This document shows, in pieces, positions 1 through 11,500 of a stretch of 64,000 nt of DNA. The stretch's first letter is position 1. Each line of letters starts with the position of its first letter. The notes below the pieces were generated by a model. It saw nothing but the letters and a program-made list of their open reading frames with translations. It did not search any database and had not been told where the DNA came from. The DNA is taken from NCBI GenBank assembly GCA_038501625.1, contig JAZAYU010000219.1, positions 124,001 to 188,000 on the forward strand. The letters are read 5' to 3'. A program made the position numbers and the translations under genes. The stretch is from Corbicula japonica (taxonomy: Eukaryota > Mollusca > Bivalvia > Venerida > Cyrenidae).

Positions 1-131
1 ATAAACTTGAGACCGAATTTCGCGCCATAAACGACATCGGCAATTTCCGTCGTCACAGACATCAGCGAATGTGAATCTAACGAATCTCATTGGCTGGTTC
101 GTATGTTGACGAATCGGAGCGAGAATCCAGC

Positions 132-377
132 ATGGCTGCGACAGGGAGTGGAAATTATTTTCAGTTGTCTTTGACAAAATCGGAGCCTGGTGGAATGTGT
201 ACAAAAAAATTCGTCAGAAGTGTCGAAGGAGAAGACGTTGGAGGTTTGCTCTCGAGGAACATCACTTTCGAAAATGTTATGGTTGGTACAGTAGACTCCA
301 CGAAATCGGGTATCGGCTATAAGAATATATCGGCAAATGGGGTACGATTTTCGAACACAAAACCATTTCCTATATAA
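132..377 (+). CDS. Candidate first coding exon or small ORF, unrecognised
   Basis: From an ATG at 132 an open frame of 81 codons begins MAATGSGNYFQLSLTKSEPG. The ATG lies in a CATGGCTGCG context after a CpG-containing stretch (1-130) with an ATTGGCTGG box, so it could be a promoter and first exon of a plus-strand gene. A possible splice donor (GAG|GTTTGC) lies near 242. The in-frame start at 90 is less likely. I recognise no family, and no downstream exon was found. It may be a chance ORF. Confidence 0.22.
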   Translation: MAATGSGNYFQLSLTKSEPGGMCTKKFVRSVEGEDVGGLLSRNITFENVMVGTVDSTKSGIGYKNISANGVRFSNTKPFPI

Positions 378-379
378 GC

Positions 380-1590
380 AATGTAAATTTTATACGGGTA
401 TCGGATAAGAAAATATATCGCCAAATCGAATAGAAAATTTGCATTTTTTTTGCCAAAACTGATTGAAATCGAATATTTTCATCGCCTGTTTACAGGAAAT
501 GACACCGGATGTACCGTTTATCGTCCGTATCAAAGCCTATGACACCCTTATTATTTGTCTATTGTTAGCTGATAAATCCAATTAAATATTTTGACAGCGA
601 TGAACAGGGACAGTGAAGCCTCCGGGTAAACAAACTGTAACCTGTCACCTCTTTTAAACAGCATATTCAATCAGGCATTAAAAATCTGTTACAAATACAC
701 AGCAGCCTAGGACTATCCGTTATCGAGACGTTATTGGTACATGTACTTACAATAATCCACGTTTAAATTCCATTGTCTCTTTAATTATCGCATAAATTAA
801 TCCGCACAATTCAGAAACAAACAAAAAGTAATTTCTCAATTATGTTTAAAAACACTCATAGAATTTTGTACATTTCTTTGATCCGCCTTCCATGTTAATT
901 TCATACCGAGACTGAATTTGATTTGACAGTCAGTATGGAGGTAAACATTGATACCAACCATCAATAAAATGCAACTTCAAAGGAAATTGTCGGCTCGTAT
1001 CAAGACTGTGTTTTTTTTGTCGGCTCTGCTTTGAAATCGTTAGATCTACAAAACTGTGTACGTGACATTTCACATTTTTAGCTGGGTTAAATTGGTTGAT
1101 GATGCAATAATAATGAAATATGATACTTGAGATAAAATGGGGATGCAATTTATTATGGAATATGTTCGCATTGGTTAGTGTTTTAATACTTATTTCACAT
1201 TCACGTTGTAAATGTTGCGGTAGCATAATATAATTTGAAACTTCGATTTTGTAGCAGAACATGACAGAAGGGTCTGTTAATCAATAAATAAACATATAAA
1301 ATAATGCATATTTATCCAGAACACGATCTATCTGACCTCCCTTGTCAACAAATATATGCAGATTTCATGATGAATACGATTACCGGCCAATCGGGTACTC
1401 CGGGCAATAGAATATTTTTAGCTGACAATTTGTGTATTCGATTTGCTGCAGTCTATTGTAATAGGTTGTTGACATCTTGTTAACATCATGTAAATTCGCG
1501 ACATGAAATTATTGATTCTGAGACCCACCGATATAGTTGATAAATTGTAATGTATAAACGGTGTTTAAGCAGCTGGAAATCAAATGTCTG
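380..1590. other. No gene seen
   Basis: AT-rich sequence. The only longer open frame (minus strand, 930-1262) has no recognisable domain and low-complexity composition. Nothing resembling the missing INTS5 exons was found here. Confidence 0.4.
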
Positions 1591-1599
1591 TTAACATGT

Positions 1600-1935
1600 C
1601 AGGGCACTTGTTTGGCCATTTTTGGGGCCGAATATGGGCCCCATTCCCCTCTCAAAATAGTATGTTTTTTCCCCTATCTCAGGAAAATATTCCCCTTGAA
1701 AATCTAAAACAAAGAATTGAATGGGACTCCCGAAAATGCATGTAACTAAAATTGTTTTATTTGTAAGTCTAGTCACAAAAATATACTAGCTATTAAAAAC
1801 AGAGGTAGAACAGAATGTTATGAGTAAGTGTGACACTTCAAAGTCAAACATACGTATATGACTTCAAATTCCCCTTTTTGTCTTAAAAAGACGCAAAATT
1901 CCCCTTTATGAGGGTATGGGTACCTGTCACCAAAA
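1600..1935. repeat. Dispersed repeat with GGGCCCCATTCCC motif, copy 1
   Basis: The stretch contains TGGGGCCGAATATGGGCCCC followed by runs of ATTCCCC. A second copy with the same landmark (GGGGCCGATAATGGGCCCC) lies at 11180-11720, so this is a dispersed repeat and not coding. The minus-strand ORF at 1591-1776 is a translation of it. Confidence 0.6.
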
Positions 1936-2215
1936 GTTGTCTAGTGCTCTGCATGTATATGTGGTCTGATATTTAAATTTATTTTTATTTTTATTTCGAC
2001 CTGCCGGTGAACATTTTTTGGAAAAATTTTCGTAAACCAGAAAATAAAAAAGAAGTGGCCTAAAGTGCAATGATGGGAATAATAGCATTTCAAAGACAGT
2101 GATGTTCGAGTAATTATAAGAATATGCATAAACTTGATGATCAAGTAAATTATTTGTATTTGTGGCACTGTTGTCTTCTCATTACGGAAATGTCTGTGAA
2201 GAAGTTGGTGGTAAT

Positions 2216-3440
2216 GCAATGCAATGTCATAGTGAACATTTGTGCCAAGCTATTTTGAAATCCCTTCATTCATAACGAAGTTATAGCCCGAACAAGTAAA
2301 TTCAAGTTTTAGTTACTGTGACCTTGACCTTGGACTTACAGGCATGGGTAATGTACGCAACACACCGCCTTGTCATGGTGATCATTTGTGCCAAGTTATT
2401 TTGAAAACCCTCCATTCAAAACAAAGTTATAGCCCAGACAAGAAAATTCTATTTTTAGTAACAGTGACCTTGACCTTGGACCTACAGGCATGGACATGGT
2501 ACACGACTCACCACCTTGTCATGGTGAACATTTCTGCCAAGTAATTTTGAAATTACTCTATTCCTAACGTAGTTACAACCCTGACAAGAAAATTCTATTT
2601 TAGTAACAGTGACCTTGACCTTGGACCTACAGGCATGGGCATGGTACGGGACACACCTTCTTGTCATGATGATCATTTGTGTCAAGTGATTTTGAAATCA
2701 ATCTATTCCTAACAAAGCCACAGCCCGGACAAGAGAATTCTATTTTTAGTAACAGTGACCTTGACCTACAGGCATGGGCATGGTACGCGATACTCTGCCC
2801 TGTCATGGTGAACATTTGTGTCAAGTTATTTTGAAATCCATCCATTTATAATGAAGTTACAGCCCGGACAAGAAAATTCTATTTTTAGTAACAGTGACCT
2901 TGACCTTAGACCTTCAGGCTTGGGTATTGTGCGAAAACACTGCCTTGTCATAGTGAACATTTGTGCAAAGTTATTTTGAAATCCCTCCATTCATAACAAA
3001 GTAACAGCCCGGACAAGAGAATTCTATTTTTAGTAACAGTGACCTTGACCTTTGACCTACAGGCATGGGCATGGTACACAACACATTGCCCTGTCATGGT
3101 GAACATTTGTGCAAAGTTATTTTGAAATCCCTCCATTCATAACAAAGTACCAGCCCGGACAAGAAAATTCTATTTTTAGTAACAGTGACCTTGACCTTCG
3201 ACCTAAAGGCTTGGGCATGTACGTGACATACCGTCTTTGTATGGTGAACAATTATACCAAGTTATTTGAAAATCCAATAAGAAATAACAAAGTTACAGAG
3301 CGGTCAAGATTTTGCAAGAAAATTCTATTTTTAGTAACAGTGACCTTGACCTTGGATTTACAGGCATGGGTATTGTCACGACACACCACCTTGTTATGAT
3401 GAACATTTGTTACAAGTTATTTTGAAATCCCTCCATTCCA
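2216..3440. repeat. 146-bp tandem satellite, about 8 units
   Basis: The landmark TGACCTTGACCTT (degraded in one unit) recurs at 2319, 2465, 2610, 2756, 2895, 3040, 3186 and 3341, giving a spacing of about 139-155 bp. Each unit also carries CAGGCATGGGCATGGTAC, CTTGTCATGGTGAACATTTG and GACAAGAAAATTCTATTTTT. The several short ORFs on both strands are readings of the repeat. Each unit contains the extended half-site TCAAGGTCA on the minus strand, which is the consensus for monomeric ERR/NR5A nuclear receptors; whether it is used is unknown. Confidence 0.9.
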
Positions 3441-4076
3441 AACGAAGTTAAGGGCAAAGTTTATATTTTTCTTAACACAAAATGTAAGTGAAAAAGGGGC
3501 ATAATTTGAAAAATATTGGAAGCAGGGTTATGGGTCTTGTTGGTTATGATGTAGATTTTGATGGTGAAAATATATTTCAAGTTTCAAAGCAGTATCTCAA
3601 GTAGTTTTAAAGTTATGGGCATAAAAAAAAATTTTGCTTAACACAAAATATAAGAAACAAGATATATTCCTATTAAAACTGATGTAAATGGAAGTATCAA
3701 AGGGCCATAACTTCTGAGCGGAACATGTAAGAGCAAAACCCCACCTTTATGCACAACAACATATCAGGCTAAGCATTGGGGTCAAGTTTCATCAAATTCC
3801 CAGCAGAGGTGTAGGAGTTGCGTTCACGAGATATACTCCTATTAAAACTAATGTAAATGGAAGTATCAAAGGGCCATAACTTCTGAACGGAACATGTAAG
3901 AGCAAAACCCCACCTTTATGCACAACAACATATCAGGCCAAGCATTGTGGTCAAGTTTCATTAAATTCCCACCAGTAGTGTAGGAGGAGTTGCGTTCACG
4001 AGAATATCGGACGGACGGACGGACGGACAGGAGCAACTCTTAATGCCCGTCGCCATTTCATGGCGGAGGCATAAAA
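3441..4076 (+). repeat. Dispersed repeat with GGACGGAC tail and internal duplication
   Basis: Two near-identical direct repeats of about 170 bp (3675-3840 and 3847-4010) share GAAGTATCAAAGGGCCATAA. They are followed by (GGAC)n at 4011-4027, then GAGCAACTCTTAATGCCCGTC and GGCATAAAA. The same kind of tail ends the repeats at 23530-23775 and 53860-54130. It abuts the 146-bp satellite, and the two may be parts of one degenerate element. Confidence 0.7.
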
Positions 4077-4089
4077 AGCAATTTATAAT

Positions 4090-4620
4090 GTCACAAACAT
4101 GAAGAATGTCATGCAAGGCATACAGGAATGTTGCAGTGAAATGTTTAGTATTAACTACAAATTTCTATTTCAATTAGGTTTTGGCTTGCGTTCATAACAT
4201 CAAACATGATGCGCGGTGACTGATATTTTCATTGAGAAGTAGTGCAGGAAAGTGTAATTGACAGAACAGTGTTCACTGTAAATCATGCCTACAGGTTGCT
4301 TTACTTTAAGCCACACCTTTTGTTATTGTTTCAACATCCACAAGGGGAATGACAAAAAATTGATTGACAGCAAAACTTTATTTGGAAGAAAAATACAGTG
4401 TCTTTTGATTGGAGCGGCAGTTCTAACAGTCGTCAGATTACAAAAAACGTGGTCAGTGTCTTGAGAAGTGCTGCAGTGCAACAGGTGTTTACGGAGGTTG
4501 CTCACATGGTCAAAATCTAATTAAAATCGAAATTTGTAGTATAATCTCAAAAACATGAAAAATGTCATGCAAGGTCATGCATGTAGCAGTGAAATGTTCA
4601 GTATTTATCAGTTCTGCTTC
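4090..4620. repeat. Local duplication (4095-4160 and 4548-4612)
   Basis: The sequence AACATGAAGAATGTCATGCA... GCAGTGAAATGTTTAGTATT at 4095-4160 recurs as AACATGAAAAATGTCATGCA... at 4548-4612. The roughly 450-bp direct spacing suggests a small tandem duplication or two copies of one repeat. No gene is supported between them. Confidence 0.5.
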
Positions 4621-5089
4621 AATGTGTTACCACTGAGGAATTGTTGAAGTTTTGTCAAAAAAACAGTTAACTATCTCCTCACAGTGATAAGACACTGACT
4701 TGCGCATTTTTGGATAGTTTTCAATGTTTGTTTTTTTATTGATTTTATTTATTACTATAAAATATTTTACAAAATAAAGACCCAGCATTTCCCAATTATA
4801 AAACTAAACTGTAAAAATAAAATAAGCCTTGTTTGTCAAGTTACAGTGTAGGAATTAATTTACCATTTCAGCATGCATGTGTTTTATGTTGAAAATGGCA
4901 AAGAAAGCATTCTAAAACCTGGTTTGAATGACCAGAGGCAAAAATATTGGATATAACTCATTTTATAAATTTATATTCTCTTTTTGATTGACTGTGTGAA
5001 GAGGGTGTGTTTTCTATGAGTGGCTGTTCCTGATATGTGTATTTGATTTGTTTCTATGATTTAACCTACACTGTAGTTAAACAAACCAT

Positions 5090-5129
5090 CAATCTCACTA
5101 AAGTCAGATCTAACAAAATGTTAGATCTG
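5090..5129. repeat. Terminal-repeat-like palindrome
   Basis: TCAGATCTAACA and TGTTAGATCTGA form a perfect 12-bp hairpin around AAA. The 33 bases at 5090-5122 recur exactly, inverted, at 17493-17525. This looks like the end of a transposon family. Confidence 0.65.
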
Positions 5130-5521
5130 ATGACGGCCCGTAGATACCGTACATAAGCTTTAGCGGTTTTCCCCGATTACTATTTTTAGAAATTATCAAC
5201 ACAGGAAGCATGATATACAGCGCTCGCAAAATGATCTGATGATGTTATTACATTAGAAATAATTGCAATACTACATAAACACAAAAAATTCAGCAAAGTA
5301 TGTCTTACGCAGGCTCTCAACTCTTTTTATGGTTTAATATAGAATGTTTACTTTCACTTTCGCGATTTTGTAGGCGACAATCTGGTTGGTTCAAAAGGTT
5401 TGTGATAAAAGCACGTTTTCGTTACTCGTCGTCAGATCCTGATAGCGTAGCGGTTTTCAGGATATGATTTTAATCAGATTGACAAACCATTAACCATCAA
5501 AAGTAAAAGCAGTATGCAAAC

Positions 5522-5597
5522 CTTTCGAACTCCTGTGGGTAGCTAGCCACCCATGGCTGAAGCTGTACATGTAGTCTGTTCAACACCTGAGCAGTCA
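5522..5597 (-). CDS. INTS5: INTS5 exon 8 (probable)
   Basis: Acceptor GGTTACAG|TGACTG, weak donor GAAAG|GTTTGC; 76 bases. In phase with exon 7 it reads [20 protein letters not shown] then PQEFER. This resembles the INTS5 stretch 'AVLSQLQQHLQGFPREEL'. Similarity is modest and the donor is non-ideal, so this exon is less certain. Confidence 0.6.
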
Positions 5598-8500
5598 CTG
5601 TAACCATTAATTAAAATCATTAAATATATAATATTGATGAGTTTTATAAGTAATTTCACTGAAAAAATCTGAAAACTTTTTTCTCTAGTTATGCCTTCCA
5701 AAACCATTTACTCCATGAATACAAGTTTTATACATTGTACATATAGATCCAGATCAGCTGGCACATGCATTGTCAGCAAGGATGTGCTAGCTGATCAGGA
5801 TCTACTCTGTTCAATTCTTGGTCAGAAATGGGGCGCGTCACGGGAAAAGGTGCATTCGGACAGCAGACGCCAATCTTTGACGTCATAAATTTGAGCAGAA
5901 GACATCATTTATTATGCATTTAGCGGTAAAAATAACATTTTATTGTCAAAATTTGTAACAAAATCAAATTTTAGTAACAAGAAATTGATTTTTATTTGTA
6001 AGTTTTTTCTAAAATTAGTAAAAACTTAAATATCACTAAAAATGACCAAATGTACCTTTTCCCGTGACATGCCCCAAATAATGTAATAAATAAGAAAGGT
6101 GAACAGTGTAAATCCTGATCAGATGGATAATCTGGATCTACACTGTTTGCCCATGAATAACAGCCATATCCCATGGAATAAAGGGTTAAATTATGTGGGT
6201 TACCCTGTAGAATAGGATCAGGATTTATGCAGGTCAACTCTTTGCTTGAAATAATCTAAATAATATATAACATGTTATAATATAATAAATACTATGACAG
6301 CCAACAGTATAGATGCAGATCAGTGCTCAAGGTTATAAAATTGAGCATGGAAACCAGTCTCAAATCTCAAGCATCTGATTGGCTGAAATGGCAACAAGTC
6401 GCCATTTCAGCCAATCAGATTCTTGAGATTTGAGACTGGTTTCCAATCTCAGCTTTATAACCTTGGGCACAGAACATGGGACATGGCATTTAAGCAGTAT
6501 ATTCATGGATTAATTCATGCTCCCCCTCTACTCCCTTATGACTGCCATATAGGATTGAAAATAAATTGCTTAATATTTAATTTATTAACCAAGTTTTAAT
6601 AATTAATATTAACACTTCAACTTGATCCTCTAAGATGAAGTCTTAGTCATCAAATGAATCATAATTACTGACATGTATAACTTTAAAGAAGCTTGGCTAC
6701 ATTAAAAGCTGTGCACAATGTTTTGACTGGTGACGTCAATGAGCATGCACGTTTTGCCAAGAGTTGCTGCAAGCATGCCGTCATTCATTTTGTTGCCAAC
6801 ATAGCTGTCCCAACAGCCATTCAATAATTCGAAATATCACAAGTTCTTCTTATAATTTCAGTAAAAAAAATAGAGAGTATTAAATTAAATTGATATTTGA
6901 TGGTGTTTATCTAGGTATGAAAAATATTTAGACTGTTTAAAGTAAGCATGAAGACTTTTGGCCTTCACAAACATAATACAAACCGTTTCCATACCCAAAT
7001 AAAATCATTAAATACTGATTCAGTTCTTAATTTTTAATCTGACAACAAATCTAGTATTAGTCTATGCTTCTATTATTAAGCCTCCTGAAATTCTGGGGGA
7101 ATCCAGAACTTTTACTTAATAAATGTCAAGGATATAAAGTAGGATAAAAAAGATTATCATCCAGTAGTAACCTCTAGAAAATACTAGAAACAACTCACAT
7201 TTTTTGACAAGGTCTGTGGCCAGAATGTGTAGCAATAGAGGAGACATCGAGGCAAGTTGCAGCAGAAAAGGTATGGTAGTTGCTTTAGTTGAGCCATCTG
7301 TCTCCTGCAGGCTATTCTGTAAAACATGTAAGGATTAATGCTTAACCGACCAAATTAATGTCATTGGTGCATGCTTTACAACGTCAACAGTAAAATGTCA
7401 TAAATGGAAGGAAGACAGTTTGTCTAAGTGCAAGTAAATGGTTAAACTTCAGTAAATGTATGTCAACTGACCAGTGCAATTGAAATTTACCCTTCAAATG
7501 TTGACTACAGGTTTCTGTTTGTCAGTATTTGACAGTATATTGGGGTACTTACCTATAAATCCAGCATAAAAATACTAATATTTGCTGGCATTTTACCAAC
7601 CATCCATAGCAAACAGTGTAGACCATTTGTAGAGCCTGATCAGTCTGTGTGGAAGGCTGGATAATCAGGTCTGAATCTGTAGAAAATTCATGTATAACTT
7701 CTTCTTTTCACAGAAGTTTCAAATCAAGGATAGTTGTTGTGGTTAACTATCCTTAAATCTTTCAATAGGTGTAAATACTAAGCAACCCGAAACTAACTAA
7801 CCTCAAATTTTGAACTTTCAGATTTTTTTCCACTAAAGAACATTTGAAGTAGCAAAACCGTAAAATGTAATAAGTCTTCAGAAAACCTAATGAATCTAAA
7901 AGCAATCAGATCCTGATTAGAGTGCACAGATGTGCCACCTGATCTGGATCTACACTGTTTCCCCATGCAACAGAGGTGTATTTATGGACTAAGGAGTTAA
8001 AGTGTATATATTCCTTAGGAATGGAAATTGCTTAAAAATAAGGTTTTTAATACTCCTACCTACCTCAAACAAGGTCATGAGGGCATCTCGGATATCATGT
8101 CCATGTTTTGACGCAAGATGTCCCAGAATTCCTACCACAGACCCCATTTTAGGGATCTTAGCATCTCCGTCCCCATCAGTGTAGGTTCCATGGTGACAAT
8201 AATCCTTTAATCCGCACATCAACACCCGGCTGATTATTGTGCGTGGAAATGCTGACCTACATGTATATGGTTGCATGAAGTTCAGACTTTATTAGTATTG
8301 CTGGTAAGATTTAAGACAATACCACACAGCCTTTAAATAACTTATGGGGATAATTATGATTGTTTTGGTTTTTTTCGGAATTGTGGTAAATGAAGTGATT
8401 TTAACATGAAAGTTAAGAAATCTACCTACTGTAATGTTTGATGCCCCAGACAAATGAAATACATTACATACCAGTTAAGCATACTTATATGGTTTCCAAA

Positions 8501-11500
8501 TATCATCTTTATATATCTTCAACTCTTTTATGCCTTTTATTGCATGAGCAAACAGTTTAGATGCAGATCAGTCAGCATATCCATGCCGTCTGTTCATGAT
8601 CTACATTGTTTGCTGTTTGGTCAGAAAAAAAAAACGAATAAATCAAAAAAGAACATTGTAGACCTTGATCAGATGGCACAGATGTGCCAGCTGATCTGGA
8701 TCTACACTGTTCACCCATAACATATATGTATGTAGGGAGGAAAGGGATAATCTATATGTGGGCCTCAACATCTTTGTGGATAGGTGCATGAGATAAGCAA
8801 ATATTGTTTGTCACAAATTGTGAAAATCATAGATTACAGTAAAACTAATAAAAATTACTTTAAACTCAACATACCCAATATGAGCTACTACCCAGTCAAA
8901 ATGTGGACTGTATTTCACTGAAGCTTCCAATAATGCGTCTACACAGGTTCCTGGGGCACCACTCACCCTAAAATTGTCAGTGAATTGGCTTTTTATGTAA
9001 AATGGTAACAGGTTGTTATGTAAACTTGGTAACAGTTTTTCATTCACATTATGTTTGACTTCTCCACAATATCTGCACAAGTCATTAAAAATTAACACAT
9101 ATAACAAATATATTGAATAATCTTAGAAGGAAGTGTAAAACTTTGGGCGTCATGAAGTGAAATCAACAGACAAAACAATTTAGACACAACCAGTTTCAAC
9201 AGTATATGTACTTGCTGTATGCTGACAAAGAAGCTGTTTGTGATCTGCACAAACCACTAACACTGGGATAATCAAGTCAAGCCTGTGCTAAAATCACCTC
9301 TAAACATAGACCATTTTTAAGTAAATACCACAATTTATTAGTCCCAATGACTGATTTAAAAAACAAATCCATCTCTTTACAAAGAGCATTTGCCTTTAAA
9401 GACTACTTTTGGCTTTTCGTACTAAGTGGTCTATGAACAAAGGTTTAACTGTACTTACATCTGTGCGAAGCATTCGGTGGCAACTTCAATAAGGAGTTTA
9501 GTGGGAACACATGTCAACCAGAGTTGTAGGAGTTCGTTTAAGCTGCCTGTGTGTGGGACACCACGTCTGTCTGCGTACTTACTGCTTATATGACCCAACA
9601 GCTCCAGAGACCACTGAAAAACAAGGGAACAGTGATTCTGTTAACTCTTCACACTATATATACGGGTTTTGTCGCTTGCGAAAAACAGTGCAGATCAAGA
9701 TAAGCTGACACATGCATGCCATTCGATCAGGATCTACACTGTTAAGAATCAATGTAGATCCTGATCAAGACAGTACAGATCTTCCAGCTAATCTGGATCT
9801 ACACTGTTCGCCCAAGGAAAAGCAGCCATTCCATGAAGTGAAGGGTTAAAGGCTATACAAAATGGCAATCTTGGCCTGCTTGAGGGAGTTCTTCTTGTTG
9901 ATAAAGAGGTTCAAGATACTAACCAGTTTCTTTCCGTAGGCATGTTCAGTCTTAAGTTACATGCACTTTATATCTTGAGACTTGTGATATTTTAGAAAAA
10001 AAATGTGTTTAATATTATTTCTTTTGATACTTGAGAATACTTAAGAATTACTAATCAAACAAGCTTATTTGGATTTTATGTAATGACCCATTACTACATG
10101 GATACAGCCCCTTACACATGAGTGAACCGTGAAGTTCCAGATCAGCTTGCACATCCATGCCATCTGATGTTGATCTACATTTAAGTCATTTCTATGGAGT
10201 AAAGGATTACATAATTGCAAACAAAATTAAAAAAATCACAAATACAAAAATGTGATCAAAGTATACTTACTGAGGAAATAATGGGAGCCCATGCTGTAGA
10301 ATTGGTCTGTATAAATGCATGTAACACGCCGCATGCATCATGTAAGAAGCTGTCTCCCACCTGGTCACTGATATCTGAAAACACACACAGTGAAGTCCCT
10401 GTTCTAAAATCTTGAGACTATTAACCCTTTCCTCCATAGATGCACCTTTATTGCATGGGCAAACAGTTTAGATCCAGATCAGCCGGAACATCCATGCCGT
10501 CTGATCAGGATCAAAACTGTTCACTTTTTGATTTGTTAGGTTATTTCTGACCAAAATGCGACCAAAGCAGATCCTGATCAGACGGCAACGATGTGCTGGC
10601 TGATCTGGATCTACAATGGTCGCACATGCATAAAAATGTGTACATATGGAGGAAAGGACTATATAAGTCTTCTTAGAAGTACAGCCACAAAATATTACTA
10701 GAATGGCAGATATTTTATTTTTTCCAGTCATACCTGTGATTTTATGACCAATATCCATTTCCAACAAATAATTGTTGACAGCCTCATCAAACATGTTGGC
10801 TACATATTCCAGTACGGCATGTCTCGCAGTGGGCAAAGTTCGCAGCAGAACTAAGGCGGAATGAGCCAAAGACTCACGCTGCTTCTGATTCTGGATCTTG
10901 TAATTGGCACCATGTAAGAAGTTGCGAACTTCTTGTAGAATTTCCTTCAAAAAATATTTAACGATGTAAATGCAGTTAAATTGTCAAGCAAAATATCTAA
11001 ACAAGTTTATGAGCTTACAAATCCACAATGTATGAAAATCTAAGTTGGTAGTTTTATCTGGACTAAATGCACCTGAACTTGACAGTTATTAATAAACCAC
11101 ACTGTAATTCAGATTGCAAGTGAAGCAATAGTCAACTTTGTTGCATTTAACTAAGGCACATTAAAGGGCTTTTTCAGCTAGTCTCATGGGGCCGATAATG
11201 GGCCCCATTCCCAATGCCAAATAGGGACCATTTTTCCCAATTTCAAGAAAAAAATCCCAATTTCAAGAAAAAAATCCCATTTCAACAGAAATAACTTTTT
11301 TGCCTACTGTGATATTATTTTAGTTTGCGGTGGTTTAATTTTCACGTATTTCCCGCTAGGGTAAGTGCGCAAAATCAAAACCTAGCGAAATCAAACCATT
11401 GAATATCAAGTGTTATCAGATAATACATGTACAAGTGCGCAAATTTAAACCCTCGCGAAAATGTCACTTATGTCATTTGCGCGAAATTTGATCCCCGCAA

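Noticed and set aside
2344..3399. ORFs on both strands with PCPCL or HAHACRSKVKVTVTK segments
   Set aside because: They recur every 146 bases and are translations of the satellite.
10468..10733. C-terminal extension of the 160-codon minus ORF at 10468-10950
   Set aside because: Beyond the donor at 10733 it runs into intron and the GATCAG palindrome; the spliced junction to 10374 restores INTS5 similarity.
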